DNA of 51,009 nt from Candidatus Muproteobacteria bacterium RIFCSPHIGHO2_12_FULL_60_33 (GCA_001785195.1 MFTB01000089.1:1-51009); one strand, 5' to 3'. Numbered from the stretch's first letter, positions 26,113-36,144 are shown. Notes: generated by a model from the sequence alone, not told the origin. Program-made: numbers and translations.

Positions 26113-26532
26113 ATGGACCATGGCCGCTGCCCGTTCGAGAAAGCCATCCTGAGCGCGCCGTGCGCCTGTGAACTGGCCACCCGTTTTTCCGTGGCGGAAC
26201 AGACGGGGGTGAATTGCCGCTCCGACATCGCCCGCAACCATTGCACCACGTTGCTGGCCTTGATGCGCGCGCGCTTCGCGCTCAAGGTCATGGACACCTC
26301 CGACCCTCTTCCATTCGGCAAGGAAATGAAGGTCATGATCGGTGGCCTCGTCGGCCTGCAACGGCTGATTCTGACGGAGCAGGACGCCACGCGGGTGAAC
26401 AATATCCACGCGCTGGTGCAACAGGCGCAGGAAAAATACACCTCGCTGGAATCGCTGCCTTACCAGGAAATCGTCAAATCCATCACGGCGTTCCAGGGCA
26501 AGCGTCGCGGTCACGCGCGTCCCACGCGCTGA
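26113..26532 (+). CDS. Cysteine-containing hypothetical protein
   Basis: Open frame directly after hemE; five cysteines in first 44 residues (C6, C17, C19, C35, C44). Confidence 0.65.
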   Translation: MDHGRCPFEKAILSAPCACELATRFSVAEQTGVNCRSDIARNHCTTLLALMRARFALKVMDTSDPLPFGKEMKVMIGGLVGLQRLILTEQDATRVNNIHALVQQAQEKYTSLESLPYQEIVKSITAFQGKRRGHARPTR

Positions 26533-26804
26533 TCCCTGGCTTAAGCCGGGTTCTCCGGTATCGGCGGTAAGTCTTTGATGCGCGTTGTTTGCGCCTGTTT
26601 CGCCTTATGAAACATTGTTATTTGGAAAGGGCGCGGGTAAATTGACGTCCAATCCGCCAATAAACGGATGTCTTGTTTCGGTAAGAAGAACAAGAAAAAC
26701 AAATCGTTCTGCGACAGCTCCACAGGGATAAGGGTGCCCGTGTCGCGTCACGCGCGGCGGCTTGCGGAGAGTACCGCCGTCCAGGCAGGAGGTGGGGTCA
26801 ATTG

Positions 26805-28142
26805 ATGCAGGATGAATCCGAGGCGAGCGGAGCGTCGTCCTCGAAAAAGCTGCTGGGACTGCTGGAAGGCCTGAAACGCACACCGATCGGTGCCGTCATT
26901 TACGACCAGATAGCCCGAATCGTGGAAGAACAGGGGGGCGTGCAGGCCAAGGTTGACCATGTCTACGCCTCGCTGCTGCACCTGCTGCTGAATGCCTACG
27001 CGCGCGATCCGAGCGCGGACCACATTACCCGCATCAATGCGCGCCTGATCCAGCTGCGCCGCGGCCCGATTATTCCCCGTCCTCGCGGCAAGGTTCCCGA
27101 CGATACCATCGAAGAGAAACTCCACAAGGCGGCAGCTGCCCAGGTCGATTTGGAGGCGGCGGACACGCGGGTGCCAGAGACCGAGCCCGAACCGGCCACG
27201 CGGACGAAGGCCGCGCCAGCGCCAAGTCCGACACCGACTCCCCCGCCGCGTGCCGGAAACGGTACGACACAGGCCGAGCGGCGCGTCGACACCGCTTACC
27301 GCCTGCACCTCGAGCAGCAACGTAACGAAATCGAAAAATTGCAGGAGACGCTCGCCAAGACCGTGGCCGACGCCATCACCCAGAACCGCGAATTCGGCGC
27401 GCTGCTGCAGATCGAATTGCGGGCCCTGCAGCAGGCCAACGGCGACAAGGAAATCGAACAGCTGCGGCAGATCCTGGTCGGCGGGCTGGAAGAGCTGATC
27501 CAGGGACAGAACTCGCTCGATACCAAGCTGCACAAGACCGGAGGCTATCTCAGGCTCATCAAGGCCGACAGCGAGCGCTTGCAGGACGAGTTGAACAAGG
27601 TACGGTTGCTCTCATTGACCGACGAGTTCACCGGCCTGCCCAACCGCCGGGCGTTCATACGTCGGTTGCAGGACGAGATCAGCCGCTCGCAACGTTACGG
27701 TTCCGCGCTCGCGCTCGCCATGATCGATCTGGACGAGTTCAAGGCCATCAACGATATCCACGGCCACGCCGCCGGCGACGCCATTCTGCGCTGCTACGCC
27801 ACCGACGTGCTGACCGTGCTGCGCCACCACGATCTGGTCGCGCGTTACGGCGGCGAGGAATTCGCGGTGCTGTTGCCCAACACCACCCGCGAGGGCGCGG
27901 TGGCCGCCATCCAGAAGGTGAGGAACCGTGCGCTGCAGGTGGTGTGTGAGTTCCAGGGCCGGGACTTCAAACTGCCCACGTTTTCCACCGGCGTCGCCCT
28001 GTATTCGACCGGCGAGACCCACATCGATCTCATCGATCGCGCCGACCGCGCCCTGTACCGCGCCAAGCGGCTGGGCCGCAACCGCGTTGAGCTGGAGCAG
28101 GGGCTGCCGCCGGCGGCGACCCAGACCCGGGGGCAAGAATAA
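26805..28142 (+). CDS. Diguanylate cyclase (GGEEF) with uncharacterised N-terminal domain
   Basis: FTGLPNRRAF, DLDEFKAINDIHGHAAGD, I-site RHHD, ARYGGEEFAVLLP, RALYRAKRLGRNRVE; RBS aggaggt upstream. Confidence 0.92.
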   Translation: MQDESEASGASSSKKLLGLLEGLKRTPIGAVIYDQIARIVEEQGGVQAKVDHVYASLLHLLLNAYARDPSADHITRINARLIQLRRGPIIPRPRGKVPDDTIEEKLHKAAAAQVDLEAADTRVPETEPEPATRTKAAPAPSPTPTPPPRAGNGTTQAERRVDTAYRLHLEQQRNEIEKLQETLAKTVADAITQNREFGALLQIELRALQQANGDKEIEQLRQILVGGLEELIQGQNSLDTKLHKTGGYLRLIKADSERLQDELNKVRLLSLTDEFTGLPNRRAFIRRLQDEISRSQRYGSALALAMIDLDEFKAINDIHGHAAGDAILRCYATDVLTVLRHHDLVARYGGEEFAVLLPNTTREGAVAAIQKVRNRALQVVCEFQGRDFKLPTFSTGVALYSTGETHIDLIDRADRALYRAKRLGRNRVELEQGLPPAATQTRGQE

Positions 28143-28256
28143 CGGCCACGGCGCCTGATCCAGCCTTCCATACCGCTCTGTTCCGCCAGGTTGTGAACCG
28201 GATACTTGCCGGCTAATCTCCTTAAAGGCAGGCCTTTCACGCCTGCGGCAAAGGAG

Positions 28257-29603
28257 ATGGCCTTGGCGGATTCCAACACTTCCACGTCGGCGGATCCGTC
28301 GTTGCTGCAAAACCTGAAGCTCCATCTCGAAGGCCTTAAGCGCACCCAGCACGGACAGATTCTCTACACCCAGATTCAACGCGGCCTGCAGAAGTACGGA
28401 CACGAGGACGGGCGCATCGAGCTGGTTTTTGTCACCTTCCTGCACGCGCTGCTCGGCAAATACGCGACGAGTCCGGCCTGCGACGCGCCCACGCGCGTGA
28501 AGGCACGCCTCATCCAGCAGCGACTCACGCTTTATCTGCCCAGGAACGCCCCGGCGCCGGCGGCCCCGAAACCCGCCGTCGCACCGCCTCGTGCCGCGCC
28601 ACCCGTGGAGGCGAAACCCGCGGTCCCGCCGCCGGAGGCGTCTAAACCTTCCGCCTCCCCGGCGCCGGTGATTGAGGCGAAACCGGAACCGGAAATGAAA
28701 CCAGAACCGATCGCGGAAGTCGCGGCGCCCCCGGTCGAGGGCAGTGCGCCACCTGAGGTCGAGATTGAGCCTGTCCCACCCGAAAAAGAATCAGCGCCAT
28801 CTTCGCGGCAGGAAAAGATCGAGGCGCTGGAGAACACGCTCGCGGAAAAGGTGACGGAGAGTATTGCGGTGGACGAGCAGTTTGGCAAACTGCTGGAGAA
28901 TGAACGCGAAACGTTGAAGAATCTCGAAAGTCCTCTGGGCGATTTCAACGACCTCAAGCAGATTCTGGTTAAGGGACTCAATGAGCTGATTGAGGAGCGC
29001 CAGATGCTGATCGATAAGCTTTCGAGCGCCGGCGATTACCTTAAGGCCGTGGAAACGGACCGCGAGCGCCTGCGTCAGGAACTCAGCCACGCGCGCAAGC
29101 ATGGCATGGCCGATGAACTGACCGGCCTGCCCAAGCGCGAGGTGTTCGTCAAGCAGCTTGAGGCCGAAATCGGGCGCGTGAAGCGCTACGGCTTCGCGCT
29201 CGCCGTCGCGGTCATTGACGTGGACAATCTCGAGTCCGTCAACAGGCGCTATGGGCGGAGCATGGGTGACGCGGTGCTGCGCTGCTACGCCGGCCAAATC
29301 CTCGCCAAGTTCCGCACCTACGATCTGGTGGCGCGCTACGGCGGTGATGAATTCGCCGTGCTGTTCCCGAACACGCAGAAAGACGGGGCGATGCATGCGC
29401 TGGAGAAGGCGCGCAAGACCGCCACCAACAGCTTTATCCAGCAGGATGGAAAAAACATTCCGCTGCCGGGCTTCTCGAGCGTGCTCACGCAGTACGCGCC
29501 GGACGAGCCCGCGTCGACGCTGCTCCAGCGCGCGGACCAGACGCTGAGCCAGGCCAAACTGGCCGGCTACAACCGCATGGTGGTGGCGCTGCCGACGGCC
29601 TAG
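28257..29603 (+). CDS. GGDEF protein paralogous to upstream DGC, altered catalytic-domain residues
   Basis: ELTGLPKREVF, DVDNLESVNRRYGRSMGD, RTYD, ARYGGDEFAVLFP, but AGYNR in place of GRNR; N-terminal region aligns with preceding gene; RBS aaaggag. Confidence 0.9.
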   Translation: MALADSNTSTSADPSLLQNLKLHLEGLKRTQHGQILYTQIQRGLQKYGHEDGRIELVFVTFLHALLGKYATSPACDAPTRVKARLIQQRLTLYLPRNAPAPAAPKPAVAPPRAAPPVEAKPAVPPPEASKPSASPAPVIEAKPEPEMKPEPIAEVAAPPVEGSAPPEVEIEPVPPEKESAPSSRQEKIEALENTLAEKVTESIAVDEQFGKLLENERETLKNLESPLGDFNDLKQILVKGLNELIEERQMLIDKLSSAGDYLKAVETDRERLRQELSHARKHGMADELTGLPKREVFVKQLEAEIGRVKRYGFALAVAVIDVDNLESVNRRYGRSMGDAVLRCYAGQILAKFRTYDLVARYGGDEFAVLFPNTQKDGAMHALEKARKTATNSFIQQDGKNIPLPGFSSVLTQYAPDEPASTLLQRADQTLSQAKLAGYNRMVVALPTA

Positions 29604-29693
29604 CCGTATTAGCCGCCGAGTCGCTGCTTCTGGCCGGCTTCCATTTGATCGGTTAGTATCACGCCGCCACGTTCACATGGAGGAGAGGAATAC

Positions 29694-30245
29694 ATGCGTC
29701 TTCGGATAATTCTGGCCGCGTTAGCGGCGGGTTTCAGCGGCGCGGTTTCAGCCGACTCCCTGGATATCAATCTCAATAATGACACCGTGCAAGGTGTTTA
29801 CGCCACGAACTGGCGCAACGCCGAATTCAACGCGGGTCTGCTATCCAACACCAATCAGAGCGACTGGGTGGCGAGCATGGGCCTGCTGGCCTTTGGCGAG
29901 AAATTGGCCCAGGGCTCGCGCACCGAGGCCGGCCTCGGTGGCAAGCTCTATTACGCCTCGGTCAGCAATGAAGACGTGCTGGCGCTCGGGCTCGGCGGCC
30001 AGTTTCGCTTCTTCCCGAACGACGGCCTGATCGGCGTCAGCGGCTATCTTTTCTATGCTCCGGACGTCGTTACGGCCATGGACGGCAAGAAATTCTGGGA
30101 AGCCGGTGCGCGCGTCGAATTCGAGATCGTGAAGAAAACCGCCAATATCTACCTCGGCTACCGCAAGGTGCAGGCCGATCTGGACAACAATGCCCGCGTG
30201 ACCGTGGACTCCGGCACTCATGCCGGCGTGAGGATCGTCTTCTAG
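29694..30245 (+). CDS. YfaZ-family outer membrane protein
   Basis: Signal peptide; beta-strand pattern; SLDINLNNDTVQGVYATNWRNAEFNAGLLSNTN. Confidence 0.75.
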   Translation: MRLRIILAALAAGFSGAVSADSLDINLNNDTVQGVYATNWRNAEFNAGLLSNTNQSDWVASMGLLAFGEKLAQGSRTEAGLGGKLYYASVSNEDVLALGLGGQFRFFPNDGLIGVSGYLFYAPDVVTAMDGKKFWEAGARVEFEIVKKTANIYLGYRKVQADLDNNARVTVDSGTHAGVRIVF

Positions 30246-30281
30246 GTTCATTTTTTCCAGGCGCGGCCACGGCGCTCCTCC

Positions 30282-32255
30282 ATGAAAAGCCTCTGGAACG
30301 ACAAGGAAGCCGCGCCATTCCCGGGTGACCTGGGATTGCGCGTCTACACCTCGCGCCTGCTCGGGCGCGACAACACGCTCGTCCTGCACGGCGGCGGCAA
30401 CACCTCGGTCAAGATCGCGGAAAAAAATCTTCTCGGCGAAGACGAAACCCTGCTGTACGTGAAGGGCAGCGGCTGGGATTTGGAGCACATCGAGGCCGAG
30501 GGTTTTTCGCCCATCCACATCGATCGTTTGCTTAAGCTCGCGAAGCTCAAAAAATTGTCGGACCCGCAAATGATGAACGAATTGCTCACGCACAGGGTGC
30601 GGGCCTCGGCGCCCACGCCCTCGGTCGAGGCGATCCTGCACGCCATCCTCCCGTACCAGTACGTCGACCACACCCATGCCGACGCCGTGATCGCCATCAC
30701 CAATACGGCCGATGGTCTTTCACGCATCCGCGAGATTTACGGCGACAATGTGGTGGTCGTTCCCTACGTCATGCCCGGTTTCGATCTGGCGCGCCGCTGC
30801 GCCGAGCAGTTCGCCGCCGACGTGCGCAAGAACACCATCGGCATGGTGCTCATGAATCACGGGATTTTTTCCTTCGGCAAGACCGCGCAGGAATCCTACG
30901 AGCGCATGATCGACCTGGTCACGTGGGCGGAAAACTATCTGGCGAAGTACAAGGCCTGGGTGCTGCCGGAAGCCAGTGAAAAACCCATGGAGAAACCCCT
31001 GCGCCGGGAACTGGCCGGTCTGCGCCGTGAGCTGTCCGTCACCGCTGGCTTCCCGGTGATCCTTGCGGCGCATGAGGATGCCGCCAGTCTTGCGTTCGCG
31101 CGCCGCGAGGACATTGCCACGATCTCGCAGCAGGGACCGGCTACGCCGGACCACGTGCTCCGCACCAAGCGGGTGCCCATGGTGGGGCGCGATGTGAAGG
31201 CTTACGCCGAGGCGTACAAGAAATATTTCAACGAGCATGCGCCGAAGGCGAAAGAACCCAAGACCATGCTCGACCCCGCCCCGCGCGTGATTCTCGATCG
31301 CGAATTCGGCGTGGCCACCGTTGGGCGCAGCGCGAAAGATGCCGCCATTACTTATGACATCTACGCCCAGACGATGGAGGTCATCCAGCGCGCCACGGCG
31401 CTCGGCGGCTGGCAGGCGTTGTCGGCCAAGGACATTTTCGACGTGGAGTACTGGGACCTGGAGCAGGCCAAGCTCGTGGGTGGCGGCCGGCCGCCGGTGT
31501 TCGGCGGCGAAGTGGCGCTCGTGACCGGTGCCGCCTCCGGCATCGGCAAGGCCTGTGTGGATTCGCTGCTGGCACGCGGTGCGGCGGTGGTGGGGCTCGA
31601 TATCAATCCTGCCATCACCGGTCTCTATAGCCGTCCCGATTACCTCGGTTTAGTCAGCGACGTGACGGATGAAAAACAGCTCATTGAGGCGCTGGAAAAA
31701 ACCGCGTGTACTTTCGGTGGCCTCGACATGCTGATCCTGAATGCCGGCATCTTCCCGCCCGGCTGCCGCATCGACTCTTTGACCACGATGGAATGGGACA
31801 AGGTCATGCGGCTCAATCTTGATGCCAACCTGATGCTCCTGCGCGAGGCGCATCCGTTATTGAAGCTCGCGCCGAAGGGCGGGCGCGTGACCGTGATCGG
31901 TTCGAAGAACGTCCCGGCACCGGGACCCGGTGCCGCGGCCTACTCGGCCTCGAAGGCGGCACTGAACCAGCTCGCGCGCGTCGCCGCGCTCGAATGGGGT
32001 GCGGACAACATCCGCATCAACTCGCTGCACCCCAACGCCGTGTTCGACACCGGCATCTGGACCGAGGAAGTGTTACAGGCGCGCGCCAAGCACTACGGTC
32101 TCACGGTCGAGCAGTACAAGAAGAGAAATGTGCTCAAGGTGGAAGTCACGAGCCGTGACGTCGCTGAACTCGCCGCTGAAATGTGCGGCCCGCTGTTCGC
32201 CAAGACCACCGCCGCGCAGGTGCCGGTGGATGGCGGGAACGAGCGGGTTATATGA
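30282..32255 (+). CDS. Bifunctional class II aldolase / short-chain dehydrogenase (RhaD/YuxG-like)
   Basis: Class II aldolase domain (VLHGGGNTSVKI, HTHADAVIAITNT) fused to Rossmann SDR (VALVTGAASGIGKACVDSL, YSASKAALNQLARVAALEWG). Confidence 0.9.
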   Translation: MKSLWNDKEAAPFPGDLGLRVYTSRLLGRDNTLVLHGGGNTSVKIAEKNLLGEDETLLYVKGSGWDLEHIEAEGFSPIHIDRLLKLAKLKKLSDPQMMNELLTHRVRASAPTPSVEAILHAILPYQYVDHTHADAVIAITNTADGLSRIREIYGDNVVVVPYVMPGFDLARRCAEQFAADVRKNTIGMVLMNHGIFSFGKTAQESYERMIDLVTWAENYLAKYKAWVLPEASEKPMEKPLRRELAGLRRELSVTAGFPVILAAHEDAASLAFARREDIATISQQGPATPDHVLRTKRVPMVGRDVKAYAEAYKKYFNEHAPKAKEPKTMLDPAPRVILDREFGVATVGRSAKDAAITYDIYAQTMEVIQRATALGGWQALSAKDIFDVEYWDLEQAKLVGGGRPPVFGGEVALVTGAASGIGKACVDSLLARGAAVVGLDINPAITGLYSRPDYLGLVSDVTDEKQLIEALEKTACTFGGLDMLILNAGIFPPGCRIDSLTTMEWDKVMRLNLDANLMLLREAHPLLKLAPKGGRVTVIGSKNVPAPGPGAAAYSASKAALNQLARVAALEWGADNIRINSLHPNAVFDTGIWTEEVLQARAKHYGLTVEQYKKRNVLKVEVTSRDVAELAAEMCGPLFAKTTAAQVPVDGGNERVI

Positions 32256-32258
32256 GTT

Positions 32259-32339
32259 TTCAACGCCAAGGCGCAAAGGGCGCAAAGAAAAACCCGGGAA
32301 AATAACTGAAAAAATCTTTGCGTCTTTGCGTCGAAAATT
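32259..32339. repeat. GCAAAGACGCAAAG-family inverted repeat
   Basis: caacgccaaggcgcaaagggcgcaaagaaaa / aaaatctttgcgtctttgcgtcgaaaatt. Confidence 0.8.
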
Positions 32340-32356
32340 AATAAATCAGAGTTTCC

Positions 32357-32770
32357 CTAAATTATTTTCCCAGCCCAATCCAACACCGCCAGCACCCGCG
32401 GTACCAGTAATCCCCGCGCGGCGTCGTATTCCAGCCAGCGGAATTCATCGTGCTCCGGTTTGCCGAGTTCGGCGGTGACAGGGAGAAAGACTTCGCCTTG
32501 GGGCGATTCTGCGAGGTAATAGCGCGCGATCTTGTTCTTGCCGTAGGGTTCGGTTTCGATAAATTCGTGCCCCCAATGAAAGTGGAGGCCGGTCAGCGTG
32601 GTTTCTTCCTCTACCTCGCGGATCGCCGCGGCCAGCGGTTCTTCGCCAGGCTCGACCATGCCCTTGGAAAAATCCCAGTAATCACGGACGCGCAATAGCA
32701 GGTAATGATATTGATCGTCGAAGCGTCGTACTAACACTACTCCTGCCGAAAGAGCCGGTTTGGCATTCAT
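32357..32770 (-). CDS. Nudix hydrolase (diadenosine tetraphosphatase-like)
   Basis: Nudix box-like GEEPLAAAIREVEEETTL; C-terminal LAVLDWAGKII. Confidence 0.85.
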   Translation of the reverse strand: MNAKPALSAGVVLVRRFDDQYHYLLLRVRDYWDFSKGMVEPGEEPLAAAIREVEEETTLTGLHFHWGHEFIETEPYGKNKIARYYLAESPQGEVFLPVTAELGKPEHDEFRWLEYDAARGLLVPRVLAVLDWAGKII

Positions 32771-32802
32771 TGTGGCTTAGAACTCATAACAAAAAGAAAA
32801 AT

Positions 32803-33057
32803 TAGACAGGATTCACAGGATTAACAAAATTTTTTATTCACAAGATTTTTAATCCTGACAATTCTGTCTGGAACAGAATTGGACGGCCGAAGGCCGCCCG
32901 CCGGGTGTACGCCAGGGGCGAGGTGGACAAGAAGACGGTCCGGGGGATCGTCTTCCCGCCGAGCGGGCCGCCAGGGATGGCGGCCCTGGACTTTCGAGCG
33001 CCGCGGGACGCAAAGCGAGAAAGGCGTGCATCAAAATCCTGTTAATCCTGTCCGTTC
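32803..33057. repeat. Composite element: GACAGGATT[A/C]ACAGGATT inverted termini enclosing hairpins
   Basis: Left arm 32805-32821, right arm 33034-33052; hairpins 32931-32955 and 32965-32986. Confidence 0.75.
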
Positions 33058-33095
33058 ATTTTGTTAGAGGCTCTTAGTGTTTGCGGGGATGAGAC

Positions 33096-33126
33096 AAAAA
33101 ACAAGGGCGGCCGAAGCCGCCCTTGT
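33096..33126 (-). terminator. Rho-independent terminator for fccB
   Basis: On minus strand: caagggcggc-ttcg-gccgcccttg followed by tttttt; UUCG tetraloop, 10-11 bp stem. Confidence 0.9.
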
Positions 33127-33150
33127 CACGCTGCATGACTTAAACCGTGA

Positions 33151-34443
33151 TCAGCCCCAGATGTCGGCGGTGATGCTCTGGTACCAGCCGACGGTGTACT
33201 TGGCCTCGTTCTCGCGGAAGGAGTCCGGCGCATCTTTCGGACTCACGCCGCCCGCGCCCGGCACCTCGGTGATGCCTTTCTCCGTCACCTTGTACACGCC
33301 CGCGACCGAGATGCCGTACTTCGGCGCGATCAGGCTGTAGCAGGTGTTGACCAGCGAGCTCTCGGCCGGGGTTTCGCCCTTGAACAGGGCCACGATGGCG
33401 GCGGCGCACATCTTGGCCTCGCTGCTGGCGGCAAAGGCCGACTTCGGCAGCGCGCCGGCGATCGAGGAATCGCCGATGACGTGCACGCCGGGCTGCATCT
33501 TGGACTCGAAGGTCCTGGGGTCCACCGGGCACCAGCCCTTGTCGTCGGCCAGGCCGGAGGCCAGCGCGATCTTGCCCGCGGTCTGCGGCGGAATGAGGTT
33601 CACCACCGCGGCCTTGTGCTTGTCGAGCGTGGTGTCCACGACCATCTTCTTGGTGTCCACGGCCATGACCACGCCGCCCTTGGCGCCCGGCACCCACTCG
33701 ATCATGTCGCCGTAGACCTTTTTCCAGCCGTCCAGGAACAGCCCCTGCTTGGAGAATGCGTCCTTGGCATCCAGGATGAGCACCTTGGATTTCGGTTTGT
33801 GCTCCTTGAGGTAGTGCGCGATCATGCCGGCGCGCTCATACGGCCCCGGCGGGCAGCGGAACGGGTTGGCCGGGGCCGCGATCACCACCACGCCGCCGTC
33901 CTTCATGGCCTTGAGTTTCGATTGCAGCAGCACCGTTTGCGGGCCGGCCTTCCAGGCGTGCGGCATGATTTCCGCGGCCTTTTCGCTGTAGCCTTCGATG
34001 GTGTCGAACTTGAAATCAATGCCCGGTGAAACGACGAGACGGTCGTAGGACAGCGTCTTGCCGCTCTTGAGCGTGACCTTCTTGCCGGCCGCGTCGATGG
34101 CCGTCACGGTGTCGTGCATGACATTGACGCCGTGTTTCTTTTTCAGCGCGTCGAAGCCGTGGGTGATGGAGTCCATCGTGCGCAGGCCGCCCAGCACGAG
34201 ATTGCTGAACGGGCAGGTGATGAACTTTGCATTCGGTTCCACCAGCGTTACGGCGATGCCGGGATCGAGCCGGCGCAGGTATTTGGTGCAGGTGGCGCCG
34301 CCGAAGCCGCCGCCCACCACGACCACGCGCGCGCTGCCCTTGCCGCCTTCGGCGGCGCGAGCGAGCGCGGCATGACCGAGCACACCGGCGGCGGAAGCCG
34401 CCCCGGCGATTTTGAGAAAGTCTCTGCGTGTAATTTTGCTCAT
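33151..34443 (-). CDS. fccB: Flavocytochrome c sulfide dehydrogenase flavoprotein subunit
   Basis: Tat signal [51 protein letters not shown]-terminal FCSD-type region. Confidence 0.9.
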   Translation of the reverse strand: MSKITRRDFLKIAGAASAAGVLGHAALARAAEGGKGSARVVVVGGGFGGATCTKYLRRLDPGIAVTLVEPNAKFITCPFSNLVLGGLRTMDSITHGFDALKKKHGVNVMHDTVTAIDAAGKKVTLKSGKTLSYDRLVVSPGIDFKFDTIEGYSEKAAEIMPHAWKAGPQTVLLQSKLKAMKDGGVVVIAAPANPFRCPPGPYERAGMIAHYLKEHKPKSKVLILDAKDAFSKQGLFLDGWKKVYGDMIEWVPGAKGGVVMAVDTKKMVVDTTLDKHKAAVVNLIPPQTAGKIALASGLADDKGWCPVDPRTFESKMQPGVHVIGDSSIAGALPKSAFAASSEAKMCAAAIVALFKGETPAESSLVNTCYSLIAPKYGISVAGVYKVTEKGITEVPGAGGVSPKDAPDSFRENEAKYTVGWYQSITADIWG

Positions 34444-34452
34444 GTCATCCCC

Positions 34453-34842
34453 CTATTTGAGATTGGTGCCGATGTAGTTGGCGAGGGCCTCGAGTTCCGC
34501 GTCGGTGTAGCCTTTGGCAAGGCGCATCATCACCGTGGCGGGAAGCTCACCGGACTTGAACCCCTTGAGCATGGTTTCCGCCTGCTTCGCGTTCATGCCG
34601 GTAAGGCCCGGGATGGAACCGGCGCTGCGGCCGTCGGTGCCGTGACACGAGTAGCAGGTGCTGATCATGTTCCGCACCGCGGCCGGAGTGGGCGGTGGCG
34701 CGGGCGGGGTAACCGCCGCCGGGGCCGGCGCGACGGCCGCCGTCGGTGCCGCGGCTTTGGCGGGCGCCGGCGGGGGTTCCGTGGCGCAGCCGACCAGGGC
34801 GGCCCCGAGCAACAATGTCAGTGTGTGATTTTTGAACCGCAT
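34453..34842 (-). CDS. fccA: Monoheme c-type cytochrome lipoprotein, partner of fccB
   Basis: Lipobox LVGCA; one heme motif CYSCH; ALANYIGT C-terminus typical of class I cytochromes. Confidence 0.8.
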   Translation of the reverse strand: MRFKNHTLTLLLGAALVGCATEPPPAPAKAAAPTAAVAPAPAAVTPPAPPPTPAAVRNMISTCYSCHGTDGRSAGSIPGLTGMNAKQAETMLKGFKSGELPATVMMRLAKGYTDAELEALANYIGTNLK

Positions 34843-35182
34843 TAGGCACCTCCTTTTGTGGATAAATCAGTCATCCGTCCGTATGCCGGAGATACGGGAA
34901 ACGGCCGGCGAACGCGCGATCCGCCGACTGGATCAGGAACTGCTTCAAAATTTTTTTGATCGGGCACGCTGAACTCGCCGCACCCGCAAGATTCCCTCTC
35001 CCGGAGACTGGGCTTCTCCTGTCGGTTATCTAACTCCTTTCATTCGGGGATGGCAAGCTGCGAGCAAACAGCCCATGCCTCCTTGTGTTTTTCAGCGCCT
35101 GTTCTGCCAATCTGTCATTGTCAGAAAGAGTGCGGCGCAATTTCTCTGAACGACGGTTTCGTTTGAAAACCGGATTCGAGCT

Positions 35183-35450
35183 TTATTTCCGGGCTTTCGG
35201 CGGCGGCGCCAGCATATCGATGCGCTCGCTGGCACTCGGCATCAGCACCGGTGCCTGTAACAGACGCAAACGTCGGGCCAACGCCTCCATCGGTTCGGGC
35301 TCGCCATGTACCAGCGCCACCGCGGGACGGCATTCATTGTGCCGCGGTGCGGCTGAAAATCAGGTTCGGCATGGTGAAGGGGTCGCCGCAGCGCACCATC
35401 AGGCACGAGCCGGTGACTTCCCGGGCAGCGCCGAAGAATTGGATTTCCAT
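35183..35450 (-). pseudogene. Internally deleted MBL-fold (RNA-processing exonuclease-like) hydrolase remnant
   Basis: Minus strand from 35450: MEIQFFGAAREVTGSCLMVR (MBL N-terminus); further in: RPAVALVHGEPEPMEALARRLRLLQAPVLMPSASERIDMLAPPPKARK-stop (C-terminus); middle several hundred codons absent. Confidence 0.65.
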
Positions 35451-35577
35451 TGCGAGACCCCGGGTCAGGATGGATTTGCCGTGGCCATTATCGCAGGAAA
35501 TCGTGGCCGGTTCTTTTGCTTTCCGAGATGTTTGGCGTTTAAACTCTCCGCTCTGGATTCATGCCAAGGAGACGATC

Positions 35578-36144
35578 ATGAATAAATACAAATCCCGGTT
35601 GCGGGTACTGCTGGTGATTGCCGTGGCCGCGCTGGCGGCCTGCGCGGGCCAGACCCGGCTCGAGAGCGATCTCGGCATCAAAGGCGCCCCGGAATGGGTC
35701 AACAAGGGCACAAGCTATGTTAATGACAAGGACGGCCGGCTGTTTCACGGCGTGGGCTCGGCCTCGCCCATGGGCGATGTGACGCTGCAACGTGCCACCG
35801 CCGATGACCGGGCGCGCGCGGAACTCGCGCGTATCTTGTCCTCGTATCTAGATGTGGTCTCGAGCGACTACCAGTCAGCGGCGCGCTCGGGCGATAGCAA
35901 GGTTTCCGAAGAGGCCGTCTCGCGCCAGATCAAGAATTTGTCCAAGGTGAACCTGGCGGGTGCGAAGATCATCGCCCGCTGGCAGGACAAAAAAACCAGC
36001 CTCGTCTATGCGATCGCCGAACTCGACATGAAACAGGTCAAGGGCACCGTGTCGGCGGCGCAGGACATGAACGCCGACATGCGGCGCTATCTCGAAAACA
36101 ACGCCGACAATATTTTTGACCGGGTGACAAAGGAGAAACAGTGA
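35578..36144 (+). CDS. LPP20-family lipoprotein
   Basis: Lipobox LAACAG; APEWVNKG; RATADDRARAELARILSSYL. Confidence 0.82.
   Translation: MNKYKSRLRVLLVIAVAALAACAGQTRLESDLGIKGAPEWVNKGTSYVNDKDGRLFHGVGSASPMGDVTLQRATADDRARAELARILSSYLDVVSSDYQSAARSGDSKVSEEAVSRQIKNLSKVNLAGAKIIARWQDKKTSLVYAIAELDMKQVKGTVSAAQDMNADMRRYLENNADNIFDRVTKEKQ

Noticed and set aside
26700-26800. Possible riboswitch before the first DGC (CACAGGGATAAGGGTGCCCGTGTCGCG...)
   Set aside because: Some local pairing (CGGCGG/CCGCCG) but no match to a riboswitch consensus I know; insufficient evidence.
32879-33067. 62-aa plus-strand ORF (MDGRRPPAGCTPGARW...)
   Set aside because: Lies entirely within the hairpin-rich composite element; composition explained by the repeat, no RBS.
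35085-35577. Plus-strand ORFs upstream of the LPP20 gene (166 aa; 5' extension of the 297-aa frame)
   Set aside because: They overlap the minus-strand MBL remnant and lack signals; the lipoprotein start with signal peptide is clearly at 35578.
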